Notes under the pieces: model-generated | Seen by the model: the letters and a program-made list of their open reading frames with translations, nothing else | Databases searched by the model: none | Told to the model about the DNA's origin: nothing | Assembly (NCBI RefSeq): GCF_000316115.1 | Contig: NZ_JH993797.1 | Coordinates: 7,351,961-7,415,960 of the forward strand | DNA: 64,000 bases | From: Leptolyngbya sp. PCC 7375 | GTDB taxonomy: Bacteria > Cyanobacteriota > Cyanobacteriia > Phormidesmidales > Phormidesmidaceae | Reading direction: 5' to 3' | Program-made: the position numbers and the translations under genes | Part shown: positions 8,401-15,606 of the stretch, in pieces | Position numbering within the stretch: the stretch's first letter is position 1 | Layout: each line of letters opens with the position of its first letter

Positions 8401-9863
8401 CGAGTACTTTTGGCGAGGGCGATTCTGGCCAAGTGGAGATTGAAGCGACTACCAATGCTATAGTCGATGGAGGTGGTTCTTTCATTGCCAGTCGCGTCCT
8501 TTTAGGGGCTATGGGCAACAGCAATGGTATTTCTATTACTACGGACAATCTAGCTGTGCTCAATGGAGCGGCAGTTAGTGCGAGTACCAGTGGCAGAGGT
8601 AATTCCGGCCAAGTAGATATTATAGCGGACAATGTTATCGTCGATGGAAGCGATTCTTCTATAGTCAGTCAGGTAGGCTCAACAGCAGTAGGCGATAGCG
8701 GTGGTATTTTTATTGCCACCGACAATCTAGCTGTAGTGAATGGTGCGGAAGTAAGCGCGAGCACTTTTGGCGGCGGCAATTCTGGACAGGTAGAGGTTAC
8801 GGCAACTGACAACGTTATCGTCGATGGAAGTGGTTCATTTATTTCGAGTTTGGTAGGCTCAAGAGCAGTCGGCGACAGTGGTGGCACACTGATTATGACC
8901 GAGAACCTTTTTGTGCTGGGTGGAGCTTTTGTAACTACGCTCACAGGCGGTCGTGGAACTGCTGGAATACTGCGTATACGGTCTAACTCTAGTGATGGAT
9001 TAAATGTAGTATTGTCAGAAGGTAGTTCAATCAATGCTCTCACACTCAGTCAAGAGAATGGTGGAGATCTAATCATCATTAGCGATGGCTCCCTCACAAT
9101 TCAAGGTCCAGGCGAGCTAACCACCGAAAGTCTAGGAACCAACACCGGAGCCGCAGGCAACCTCAATATTTTTGCTGACTCAGTTCTCTTAGATGACGGT
9201 GTTGAACTCTCTACCCAAACTGCTTCTGCTGAGGGGGGAGGGAATATTAACTTCTTTGTGGATGGAGGCATTATTCTGCGGCGAGGCAGTTTTATCAATG
9301 CTGAATCCACCAGTAAAACCCCCGGCAGCGGTAGCGGTGGCAATATCACCTTAAATGCAGGTGCTGTTGTAGTTATCCCGGCTGAAAACAGTGACATTAT
9401 TGCCAACGCTATGGGCGGCGATGGGGGAAATATCCGCATCAATGCGGCTGGTATCTTTGGGTTTACAGAACAGAGTGACTTTAGAACCACTGATGAGTTG
9501 CGTGCCAATGGCTCCAGCGACATTAGTGCCAGCTCTCAGTCAGGGCAGCAGGGGACCATCAACCTCAATGCAGATTTTGAGCAGACTCAAGCACTGGATG
9601 AACTGCCTGATAATTTCATCAACGCCGATCAGCTGGTGTCTTCAAGCTGTATTGCTCGCAGCGATGATGCTGAAGGTGCTTTTGTCGTTGCAGGCAATGG
9701 TGGCCTTCCCCAACAACCAGACAGTACTACAAGCTCTGGATATTCTACCGGCACCATTCAAACCGTCCCTGAGGCTACAGCTTCCCAATCTTTTCAAGAA
9801 CCAGAAGGTGTTTACCAACTAACTGACGGTCGTTTGGTAATGAGCCAACAGTGTCAGGAGTAA
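5487..9863 (+). CDS. Two-partner-secretion exoprotein (filamentous haemagglutinin N-terminal domain)
   Basis: A large secreted beta-helical protein. From the ATG at 5487 the start is a signal peptide ending near PVRA-ES; a GTG at 5436 would add 17 residues. Next comes the TPS domain with its typical cyanobacterial wording (ILTRVTGDNPSNILG, then NLFLLNPNGIVFG, then FYASTAESI). Between about 6.9 and 8.9 kb the gene has about 11 tandem repeats of exactly 180 bp (60 aa), each with ITTDNLSVLN, then SASTFGEGDSGQVEI, then VDGTDSFI. The C-terminal region ends in SSCIAR and a low-complexity tail. No TpsB transporter gene is nearby. The likely role is adhesion or contact with other cells; this is an inference from the family. 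Confidence 0.85.
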   Translation: MENCLQRNGQMSWMLGVLLMTAAGWNTPVRAESVVIPDNTLGTESSVINNLDDLNQIVEGGAVRESNLFHSFLEFNVAEDHGIYFANPADIESILTRVTGDNPSNILGRLGVLGEANLFLLNPNGIVFGENASLDINGSFYASTAESISLGEGVFSATVPESSQLLTVNPEVTFFSYLMPGLGEINNSGELSVGTGKTLTLLGDMVLSSGALTASGGTVQVLGNLVGLVDQATVDVSGATGGGTVLVGGDYQGQGTVPAAERTFVGSEVVIAADALDVGDGGRVIVWADGATRFGGRISAQGGPQGGDGGFVEVSGLAMLDFAGEVNTQTLEGEAGQLLLDPANIVIADTPLAGFETVEQADGVLVDFLYSALEDAGQESHLTPETVESLLALNDLTLEATNAIIVVGGNVNGFSENNLTLRAARIGVISSRLGQSGGGDIVLETPQVEGSFVLVDEGLLDTNVSSGPRLNGGNITILTHDLTVENNAIVSASTFGEGDSGLVEIIATNDVTVDGSTSFIVSQVGSAAVGNSGGIFITTDNLSVLNDAVVGAGTFGQGDSGQVEIMATSDVVVDGADSFIGNQVGLGATGSSGGVFIVTDNLSVLNDAVVSANTFGEGNSGQVEVEATGNVIVDGTDSSINSQVLSGALGSSGGVFITTDNLSVLNDAAVSASTGGIGDSGQVKIVASGNVVVDGTDSSIVSEVVPGARGSSGGVFITTDNLSVLNDAAVAASTFGEGDSGQVEIMATSDIIVDGTDSFIGSEVVSGAVSNSSNVFITADNLSVLNGAIISASTFGKGDSGQIEIVATSDVTVDGINSFIASQVFTGAVGNSGGISIITDNLSVLNGASFSASTFGEGDSGQIEIVATSDVTVDGIESSVDSQVGPRIIGNSGGISITTDKLSIVNDGSVSASTFGEGDSGQIEIMATSDVTVDGTDSFIDSQVGREAMGSSGGVAVTTDNLAVLNGAAVSASTFGEGDSGQVEIEATTNAIVDGGGSFIASRVLLGAMGNSNGISITTDNLAVLNGAAVSASTSGRGNSGQVDIIADNVIVDGSDSSIVSQVGSTAVGDSGGIFIATDNLAVVNGAEVSASTFGGGNSGQVEVTATDNVIVDGSGSFISSLVGSRAVGDSGGTLIMTENLFVLGGAFVTTLTGGRGTAGILRIRSNSSDGLNVVLSEGSSINALTLSQENGGDLIIISDGSLTIQGPGELTTESLGTNTGAAGNLNIFADSVLLDDGVELSTQTASAEGGGNINFFVDGGIILRRGSFINAESTSKTPGSGSGGNITLNAGAVVVIPAENSDIIANAMGGDGGNIRINAAGIFGFTEQSDFRTTDELRANGSSDISASSQSGQQGTINLNADFEQTQALDELPDNFINADQLVSSSCIARSDDAEGAFVVAGNGGLPQQPDSTTSSGYSTGTIQTVPEATASQSFQEPEGVYQLTDGRLVMSQQCQE
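6905..8930 (+). repeat. Tandem 180-bp coding repeats inside the TPS exoprotein gene
   Basis: Matching blocks recur at exact 180-base spacing, for example around 7105, 7285, 7465, 7645, 7825, 8005, 8185, 8365 and 8545. Near 8.6 kb one unit loses three bases and stays in frame. Adjacent units are similar at the DNA level, so they can recombine and change copy number. Confidence 0.9.
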
Positions 9864-9910
9864 GTGTTGCAGCAACAGCCTAACCTCCCAACCACTCATA
9901 GCTGCCCCTC

Positions 9911-10291
9911 CTATGCCCGTCTAACTTGAGCATTAGCAGTTGGTACTGCATAGATATCACGATAGATATTCAGCTGTAAAAGCGTTGACAGTTCCTGGAC
10001 CTGCCGTCTGACTTCTGCTTTTAAGGGTTCCAATCGCTGACCGGGCAAATACTGATTTGTACCCCCAGCATTGCTGGAAAAGGTTTGGGAGGCAAACGGT
10101 GTAGCCTGGGCGAGTTGTTTGCCTAGCCGCTCTAACGCTCTCAGTAAAGTCTGAGCTGTTGCCACCGCCTGAGGGCTAATGCTTTCGACAGTAGCGCAGC
10201 GAGTCTGGATTCGCTGGATAGAGGCCTGGTCCACCGGGTAGCCCATATAGCGACGAATAGTTTCTTTGTCAGTGCTTGTAAAGGTGCTCAT
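9911..10291 (-). CDS. Small phage-module protein, paralogue of the preceding gene
   Basis: A 126-aa protein without a known family. It shares a pattern with its upstream neighbour: YMGYPVDQASIQRIQ, a VESIS segment, a leucine-rich helix, then a basic patch (EVRRQVQELSTLLQLNIYRDIY) near the end. Its ATG overlaps the neighbour's stop (ATGA), so the pair is an operon of tandem paralogues. Position in a head module between terminase-side and portal-side genes suggests a head-completion or connector-type role, but this is inference. Confidence 0.6.
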   Translation of the reverse strand: MSTFTSTDKETIRRYMGYPVDQASIQRIQTRCATVESISPQAVATAQTLLRALERLGKQLAQATPFASQTFSSNAGGTNQYLPGQRLEPLKAEVRRQVQELSTLLQLNIYRDIYAVPTANAQVRRA

Positions 10292-10614
10292 GTGCCGCTC
10301 GTTCCAAAGATATCGATTCTTACGTCCAGGCTGAGGGCATTGGCCACAATTTGCACATGTCGCCGTCCTTCCCGGCGTAATTCTGGCAGAAGTGTGGAGC
10401 CTTCGGTAGTTCGTTCGGTGTTGATGCTGGTCTGGATATTATCCAGCTGGGTTAACCAATCCTCTATGCGAGCGATCGCATTTGTCTGAGTTGTCCCATC
10501 ACTAATTGATTCCACCTGTGTTAAGGCTTGCGACACCAAGGATACACTCGTACTATCTAGGGGATACCCTAAATAGGCCATTATCTTTTCATCTGTAGCC
10601 GCTGCAAACGCCAT
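10288..10614 (-). CDS. Small phage-module protein, first of a paralogous pair
   Basis: From the ATG at 10614 this is 108 aa (MAFAAATDEKIMAYLGYPLD). It aligns by eye with the next gene through YLGYPLDSTSVSLV, QVESIS, a D-W-L-x-x-L-D-N helix and the basic RREGRRHVQIVANALSLDVR segment. Its start codon shares the CATG at 10612-10615 with a divergent reading frame on the plus strand. No known family is recognised. Confidence 0.6.
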   Translation of the reverse strand: MAFAAATDEKIMAYLGYPLDSTSVSLVSQALTQVESISDGTTQTNAIARIEDWLTQLDNIQTSINTERTTEGSTLLPELRREGRRHVQIVANALSLDVRIDIFGTSGT

Positions 10615-10948
10615 GGTTTCTACTCCCACCGTTAGCCTTGATAGTACCCAGGACCTCAAACGGATTGCGATCGCATTAGAAGCCTGGATGGCTATGCAAC
10701 AGCGGGGACCTGAGATGGAATATCCGGTCAGCCAGCTCAGCACGTTTGACTGGGAAGCTATCGGAGGTCAAATAGTGGAAGCCGACGACCAGGGAGCCAC
10801 TTTAGTCAATTGGATGATGCATAATTGGCGACGATCAACCGTAGGAAAAGACTTTATTTTTGAAAGACCGGTCAACCAAAGTTGTCGGGCTATACTGGCC
10901 GTGTTTAGCACAGCAATCACCTCATGTGCTCAGAGCACCATAGACTGA
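10613..10948 (+). CDS. Small protein related to the gene at 29303
   Basis: A 111-aa reading frame starting inside the CATG shared with the divergent minus-strand gene. Its middle (DWEAIGGQIVEADDQGA, then LVNWMMHNWRRST) matches the pattern of the 29303 product (WPQAIGATVMASDDYGP, then VVAWCGHIYTRRS), and both continue into a phenylalanine-containing F-x-R segment. This cross-match argues that it is a real gene. It probably belongs to a small protein family of cyanobacterial mobile elements. The last 27 bases overlap the end of the convergent gene. Confidence 0.55.
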   Translation: MVSTPTVSLDSTQDLKRIAIALEAWMAMQQRGPEMEYPVSQLSTFDWEAIGGQIVEADDQGATLVNWMMHNWRRSTVGKDFIFERPVNQSCRAILAVFSTAITSCAQSTID

Positions 10949-12118
10949 GCGGTTCTCGTTTGTGTACTGAAACCGTCGGTTAAAATAGCGTTGAAACTGT
11001 TCTCGCTCCATATTCCGTCCGGTATAGTCCATGTAGCCCCGTTGTTCTACAACATACTCTCTGGTTAGATGAGGGACAATTACCCCATAGGTTCTCATCC
11101 GGCTAATAGTATCCAGTGAACGATTAAGTTGTCGTCGTTGTCGCCGTTGGTTTAGCGTCCGGTTCACATCATCCCAAAAGTCTTTATGGTCTTTCCAATC
11201 TGGATTCATCCGGTGTAAATTGCGGCCAAACTGTTCAAACTCACCCACATGAGTCCTACCCAAGTTGACAGTCGGAAGATCATTGCCAATATTGACGCCA
11301 CTCAAAAACTCTCCATCATTGAGCACCTTGACTGCTGAGATAATGTGCTTACAAAACTTGGGTGGTCCTGGCAATGCCCCTGCATTAGACTCTACCCAGC
11401 TGCGATCGCAATAATCACTCGGGTAGCTCGGCACAAATAGCTTAGGCTGAGTCTTAGAATAGTCCGGACACGTGCAGGTATAGGAATACTTTCCATTCCC
11501 ATTATCACCGCCGCCCCCATTACCGCCACCGGCAGCACCTAGCCAAGGAAGAGAACCGCAATTATCCTCTGCACCTCCTAAGGTTTGTATGTCGAGAAAA
11601 TAAGGGGTTTGGACAAAGCGATACCTAAAATTTGTCCTGCCATAGTTGGCCATCAATGGATTGCCCGAAGCGTTGTACCATGGCCAGTTAATTTTAAGAA
11701 CCTTATTGGTTATGTGCCATGTCATACGACCAATCGGGCCATAGGCAAGATACCAATGTGACGTATAAATAATTTCACGCCCCCGAGACAGATAAGAGTA
11801 TCGAAACTTTGCACCGTAATTAATGCCGGCGCATTGGCCGCCGAGTACAGAACCTGCACCACTTTCATAATGACCATTACCCGGATCAGGTTCTACAGGC
11901 TCGTTTTTGGTAGCCGTAACCTTCCACTTACCGTGATTGTTAGCCGGACCACGAGCACTAAAAAAGCCGAACTCATAGCCATTAGGAATTGTTTTTTGAC
12001 TTGTTGGTGTCAGTAATGAACCACGCTGAGAACGGGCTAAACGGCTGACATATTGAGCGGTCTGAAATTTAGTGTAGGTAACCTTTTGTCCTGGCTTGCG
12101 GAAGTATTTACTAGACAT
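10922..12118 (-). CDS. Phage-module protein with SWIM-like zinc motif
   Basis: A 398-aa protein of unknown function. Residues about 210-265 carry YSYTCTCPDYSK, then a cysteine (YCDRSW) and FCKHI, a C-x-C ... C-x-H arrangement like SWIM zinc fingers, which bind DNA or protein. A Gly/Asn-rich linker precedes it. The first 200 residues are rich in aromatic residues and look like a beta domain. The C-terminus is highly basic and helical (NQRRQRRQLNRSLD). It overlaps the exonuclease gene upstream by eight bases, so it belongs to the packaging operon. Confidence 0.6.
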   Translation of the reverse strand: MSSKYFRKPGQKVTYTKFQTAQYVSRLARSQRGSLLTPTSQKTIPNGYEFGFFSARGPANNHGKWKVTATKNEPVEPDPGNGHYESGAGSVLGGQCAGINYGAKFRYSYLSRGREIIYTSHWYLAYGPIGRMTWHITNKVLKINWPWYNASGNPLMANYGRTNFRYRFVQTPYFLDIQTLGGAEDNCGSLPWLGAAGGGNGGGGDNGNGKYSYTCTCPDYSKTQPKLFVPSYPSDYCDRSWVESNAGALPGPPKFCKHIISAVKVLNDGEFLSGVNIGNDLPTVNLGRTHVGEFEQFGRNLHRMNPDWKDHKDFWDDVNRTLNQRRQRRQLNRSLDTISRMRTYGVIVPHLTREYVVEQRGYMDYTGRNMEREQFQRYFNRRFQYTNENRSVYGALST

Positions 12119-12761
12119 TTGCAGCGGTATAGGCTGACGCGAACCGACGGCAGCGCTGGTAAAACTGTTGGATGTACTGTTCTAGAGGTTTCCCGTTTCT
12201 AACCTCTGCTGTGAGCCCATAAGGTGTGACAAACACCACTGCAACCGCAGTTGCTTTGAGAGCGCATTTGTTCAGGTTCCAGGCAGCATAATAGGCAGCG
12301 GTCTGAAGCAAGGCAGATTCCAAGGCTTCGCCATGGATTTTGTAGGCGGTGGTTTTGATATCCACCACTGTGATGCCAAACCCTGGCATGTCATAGAGCA
12401 GGTCAAGGGTGCCAGCATAGCCATGGTCCAGGTCATAAACCAGCTGATCGGTCCAGATGGGGGACAAGGAGTTAAGCAACGAGGTCAGCCATGGATCAAT
12501 TTGCTGTTTGAACTTGGCATATTGGGGGCATAGCCTGGCAGGTTGCTTGGTGAGCCGGGCTTTGATATAAGCATCAATAGCACTGCCTCTTTGCTGGGCG
12601 GCCTGGCTTTTCTGCTGATACTTCAAGGGGTTTTTCGCCTGGGCAGTCATAAGTTTTGCTCGGGCGTTAATGGGCATAGTCACCCTCAGAATAGTGGTGA
12701 CAGAAGGGAGGTTTACAGGTTGATCGGTGTAGTCAGTGACTGAATACCAGCGATTCATCAT
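12111..12761 (-). CDS. PD-(D/E)XK phage exonuclease (MGME1/RecB-like)
   Basis: A 216-aa nuclease. The N-terminus has LPSVTTIL (18-25), typical of MGME1-like and phage exonucleases, and RGSAIDAYI (59-67) takes the place of the usual R-G-x-x-x-H segment. The active site reads GYAGTLDLLYD (D120) then VVDIKTT (D134, K136). A C-terminal QTAAYYAAW helix is also family-typical. It sits four bases downstream of the large terminase and overlaps the next gene. It may process DNA ends for recombination or packaging. Confidence 0.75.
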   Translation of the reverse strand: MMNRWYSVTDYTDQPVNLPSVTTILRVTMPINARAKLMTAQAKNPLKYQQKSQAAQQRGSAIDAYIKARLTKQPARLCPQYAKFKQQIDPWLTSLLNSLSPIWTDQLVYDLDHGYAGTLDLLYDMPGFGITVVDIKTTAYKIHGEALESALLQTAAYYAAWNLNKCALKATAVAVVFVTPYGLTAEVRNGKPLEQYIQQFYQRCRRFASAYTAANV

Positions 12762-12764
12762 GGT

Positions 12765-14129
12765 TTATCGGAATGAAGCGGTACCAAACTTAAAAGCACC
12801 TTCGCCGCTCAGGTCTAGATAAGCCCCAGCTGCGGCATCTACCTGATCATCGTGACGACCATCGGGAAACTGGCTAAGCTCATTGAGTAAACTAGCGTTC
12901 CAGATGGCCTGCACTATTAAGACTTCACCAAATTCAGCAGATCTGGCTAATGGGGCAGCTCGTTGGGATTTAGAAATTTGAGAGATGGTGCCTTTGGCAT
13001 CGTAGCCACGCAGTAACCCCCTGAGTCGTTGATCTTGATACACTCCAGCCTGGCCCGGATCGCGTTGCCAGCGCTGGGCAACATGTACGCCATCCGCAGC
13101 AGCGGTTGTGATCAATGCCTGTTCTGCAGCGCCAGGGGTTAATCTAGCGCTGGTCATCTCTGCTATAACCACACGGCCATCGGCCAACAGCCCCATTTTG
13201 CAGCTGGCTGTAAAATCTGGATCGCCCTTTTGCTGGTCAGAGCTGGCGGCAAAATCCCAGAAGCGTACCCATCGACTAATACCTTGGGGGATACGAGCAC
13301 AAAATTTAAACCACTCACCCTTAAAGAATTTGCCTGCAGTCCGTTTGATACGCCAGTTGCCGCCAAGCAGTTGCAATCGCTCTACTTCAGGCAAGGCTTT
13401 TAGGTTGAGCAGGTATTCTGGATTAGTCTTTAGCAGAGCCGGATTATTATAGATACTGCTCGGAATAAAGGTGAGGGATTTGGGAGGGAGACCAGTCTCA
13501 CTGTCTCGATAGGTCTCATCCACCCATGCGATCGCACCATTCTCCCGCATAAAATATCTCAGCTGGCCTGCCTTTTTTGGATCAGGGTAACCTTCATCAT
13601 CAAGGAACCAGTCAATTAGCCCGGCTACAAAACTATCAGGGTCCGGGTTACAAGTACCTCTAATGTAGGGTTTAACACCACAAGTCGAACGGTTACGGCT
13701 TATCAAATACCAAAATTGAGACTCCGTAAAATGGCACATTTCATCCCAGCAGATTAGGGGCACTTCAGCCCCCTGCCAGGCAAAGCAGTCCCGGTCTAGT
13801 TTCAAATGTCGAAAAACCACCTTGGCACCACCAGGAAAAAGCCATTCTAGTCGTGCGCGCTTGAGAACACCCCCCAGCAGGGGGAACAGGTCCATTGAGG
13901 CATCGAGCAGGCCACCAGGGGCTGTGATTTGTGGTGATGTGCGTCGAAAAATGACAGCACTAAATCTAGGATTAGCAACATTGCGCATACACTCCAGCAG
14001 CAATGACCAGGTTTTACCGCCTCCGGCCCCACCACCATAGATGACGATATCAGCGGGACTGCTCAGGAAATTGGTTTGTGGTCCAGACTGTGGTCTTATC
14101 TCTACAGCGGCAATTGGTATCACCTCCAT
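12765..14129 (-). CDS. Phage terminase large subunit
   Basis: The packaging motor ATPase and nuclease, about 454 aa from the ATG at 14129 (a GTG six codons upstream is possible). Walker A is GGGAGGGKT (about 33-41), followed by IFRRTSPQIT, then the Walker B PLICWDEMCHF. The C-terminal RNase H-fold nuclease has VRFWDFAASSDQ with GDPDFTA, an E-M segment, and HDDQVDAAAGAYL near the end. It is the most securely identified gene of the phage block and sets the direction of transcription (minus). Confidence 0.9.
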   Translation of the reverse strand: MEVIPIAAVEIRPQSGPQTNFLSSPADIVIYGGGAGGGKTWSLLLECMRNVANPRFSAVIFRRTSPQITAPGGLLDASMDLFPLLGGVLKRARLEWLFPGGAKVVFRHLKLDRDCFAWQGAEVPLICWDEMCHFTESQFWYLISRNRSTCGVKPYIRGTCNPDPDSFVAGLIDWFLDDEGYPDPKKAGQLRYFMRENGAIAWVDETYRDSETGLPPKSLTFIPSSIYNNPALLKTNPEYLLNLKALPEVERLQLLGGNWRIKRTAGKFFKGEWFKFCARIPQGISRWVRFWDFAASSDQQKGDPDFTASCKMGLLADGRVVIAEMTSARLTPGAAEQALITTAAADGVHVAQRWQRDPGQAGVYQDQRLRGLLRGYDAKGTISQISKSQRAAPLARSAEFGEVLIVQAIWNASLLNELSQFPDGRHDDQVDAAAGAYLDLSGEGAFKFGTASFR

Positions 14130-14147
14130 TGTTGTTGTAGGAAGCAC

Positions 14148-14343
14148 AGCAATGCATTAGAAAAAGTTGTTGTATATTGCTCACTCAGGGGCTGCAACAA
14201 CTAAATTCAAAATTTTTTATTTCCACTCTAAAAAGCAAAAGAAGGGATGGAATGGGGGGACACCCCAGAGTCGATATGAGATCGCACCCTAATGGGGTAG
14301 CTACTGTCTTACAAAATCATCAATCCCCAAAAAATAACGCTCA
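14148..14343. other. Intergenic segment carrying copy A of a dispersed motif
   Basis: This gap separates the small and large terminase genes, which usually abut. It carries copy A (14244-14289) of an intergenic motif found three more times in the window. Confidence 0.55.
14244..14289 (+). repeat. Dispersed intergenic motif, copy A
   Basis: Contains ATGGGGGGACACCCC, then GAGTCGATAT and GATCGCACC. It matches copy D (38854-38910) best in the first half and copy B (22033-22076) in the second. GGGG and CCCC can pair as a small hairpin. The function is unknown. Confidence 0.6.
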
Positions 14344-14736
14344 CTATGCAGCATTCCCTCTCTGGTTGTCTGGAATGTAGACAACGACCTGGGCCGTATC
14401 AGTTTGCTCGGGCTGGGGCTTATCGGTCCATCCGGCTTGAGCCTTAAGCCAGAAGATAGCGGCGGTGACGTTTCCGGCCATGGCCTGGTCATACAGCGAC
14501 TGGGCGACATTATCGGTTGAGATCGCACGTCCTCGCTCATAGGCAGCTCTGATATCTTCCCTCGTTAGCCAGCGGTCCAGGGTGCTGGGGCTGATGCCAA
14601 TTACAGTTGCGATCGCATCTAGCTTAGCCCCTCGCCCCGCCATATCTTCCACAATGCGCAGGTCTTTGGTTTCGACTTTCTTTTTGGGCCTGCCAGGCTT
14701 TCGTTTGGCTACCTTGTCCGCTTTTGTAGAAGGCAT
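14344..14736 (-). CDS. Phage terminase small subunit-like protein
   Basis: About 130 aa from MPSTKADKV at 14736; an ATG at 14793 is also open. A basic AT-hook-like segment (KRKPGRPKKK) is followed by a helix-turn-helix: GAKLDAIATVIGISPSTLDRW. Then come AYERGRAIS and an acidic tail. This is the usual design of small terminases that recognise the packaging site. It lies directly upstream of the large subunit on the same strand, which supports the call. Confidence 0.7.
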   Translation of the reverse strand: MPSTKADKVAKRKPGRPKKKVETKDLRIVEDMAGRGAKLDAIATVIGISPSTLDRWLTREDIRAAYERGRAISTDNVAQSLYDQAMAGNVTAAIFWLKAQAGWTDKPQPEQTDTAQVVVYIPDNQRGNAA

Positions 14737-14831
14737 GGGATAACTAATGTTGTTGAGTTGATGTTGTTTATCAGCGACAAGGTGATACAACATCTAGAGT
14801 TCCCGAGCCTTAGAGGGCGTTATGACAAATT

Positions 14832-15110
14832 ATGCTTGATGGGTTATCTACGGTTATCACGGTCATTATTGGCATAGCGAGCCTGGTTAGCCTGGTCATT
14901 GGGGTGGCTACCTGGTATGCAGGAGCAGTTAAAAAGACCTATGCAGCCGAGAGAAGTTTTAATCATCTTCAGAATGACCTACGGCAGCTGTCGGGCAATG
15001 TTGCATTAGTCCTCGACGATGCTAAGGATCGATTTGATGCCATCGATAGAAACTTAGAAGAGATTAAAGAGAACATTGAAGCGTTGAAGACAAAAAGATT
15101 TTTCAGGTAG
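14832..15110 (+). CDS. Small membrane protein with coiled-coil tail
   Basis: A 92-aa protein transcribed divergently from the terminase genes. Residues 6-32 form one hydrophobic segment (VITVIIGIASLVSLVIGVAT). The remainder is a charged helix (NHLQNDLRQLSG, then RNLEEIKENIEALKTK) likely to be a coiled coil facing the cytoplasm. Holin- or spanin-like roles are possible near phage genes, but the sequence does not prove this. Confidence 0.55.
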   Translation: MLDGLSTVITVIIGIASLVSLVIGVATWYAGAVKKTYAAERSFNHLQNDLRQLSGNVALVLDDAKDRFDAIDRNLEEIKENIEALKTKRFFR

Positions 15111-15606
15111 CAGCACCCACCCTATATATCTATATCGTTTTAGTTTTACTATTAGACCAATTCAATCTATTCAAGAATGCGTCAAGCACTTCAACATATT
15201 CTCGCATATGTGCATATTATGTGTATGAATTCCATATAGTTATGTTCATAGGGTATGTGTACTACAAACTTTTTATCTATTTAACTCAGATAAGATAGAT
15301 ATATGAAGAAAGTAGTGCTAATAATTAGTTAGAGATTGTCTTCTATCATTTAAAGCGCCTCTAATCTGGTTTTGCAAGAATTTTGCCCCCTCAATTGATT
15401 TGTATTAAGCGATATTACACGGAAATGAAAAGTACCCTCAGGGGTACTTTTGAAAATTCGTTCTAAGTTTCATACTTTCAAGCATCCAGCCACATAGAGG
15501 CAGGAGCTTAACTAACGACGTTCAAAGCCTGTCAGTTGTTTTTTAGGCATTTGAATCGGACAATTCAACAGACGATAACCATTCTAGACAAATAGGAGAT
15601 GACATT
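15111..15606. other. AT-rich gene-free stretch upstream of the tyrosinase gene
   Basis: No gene is supportable. It holds repeated TATGTG/CATAT words around 15205-15255 and the hairpin at 15428-15451. It separates the phage block from the copper-oxidase genes and probably holds the tyrosinase promoter. Confidence 0.6.
15428..15451. terminator. Perfect 10-bp hairpin
   Basis: AAAAGTACCC and GGGTACTTTT pair around a four-base TCAG loop, with A and T runs on the outer ends. This is the form of a bidirectional rho-independent terminator. Confidence 0.65.
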
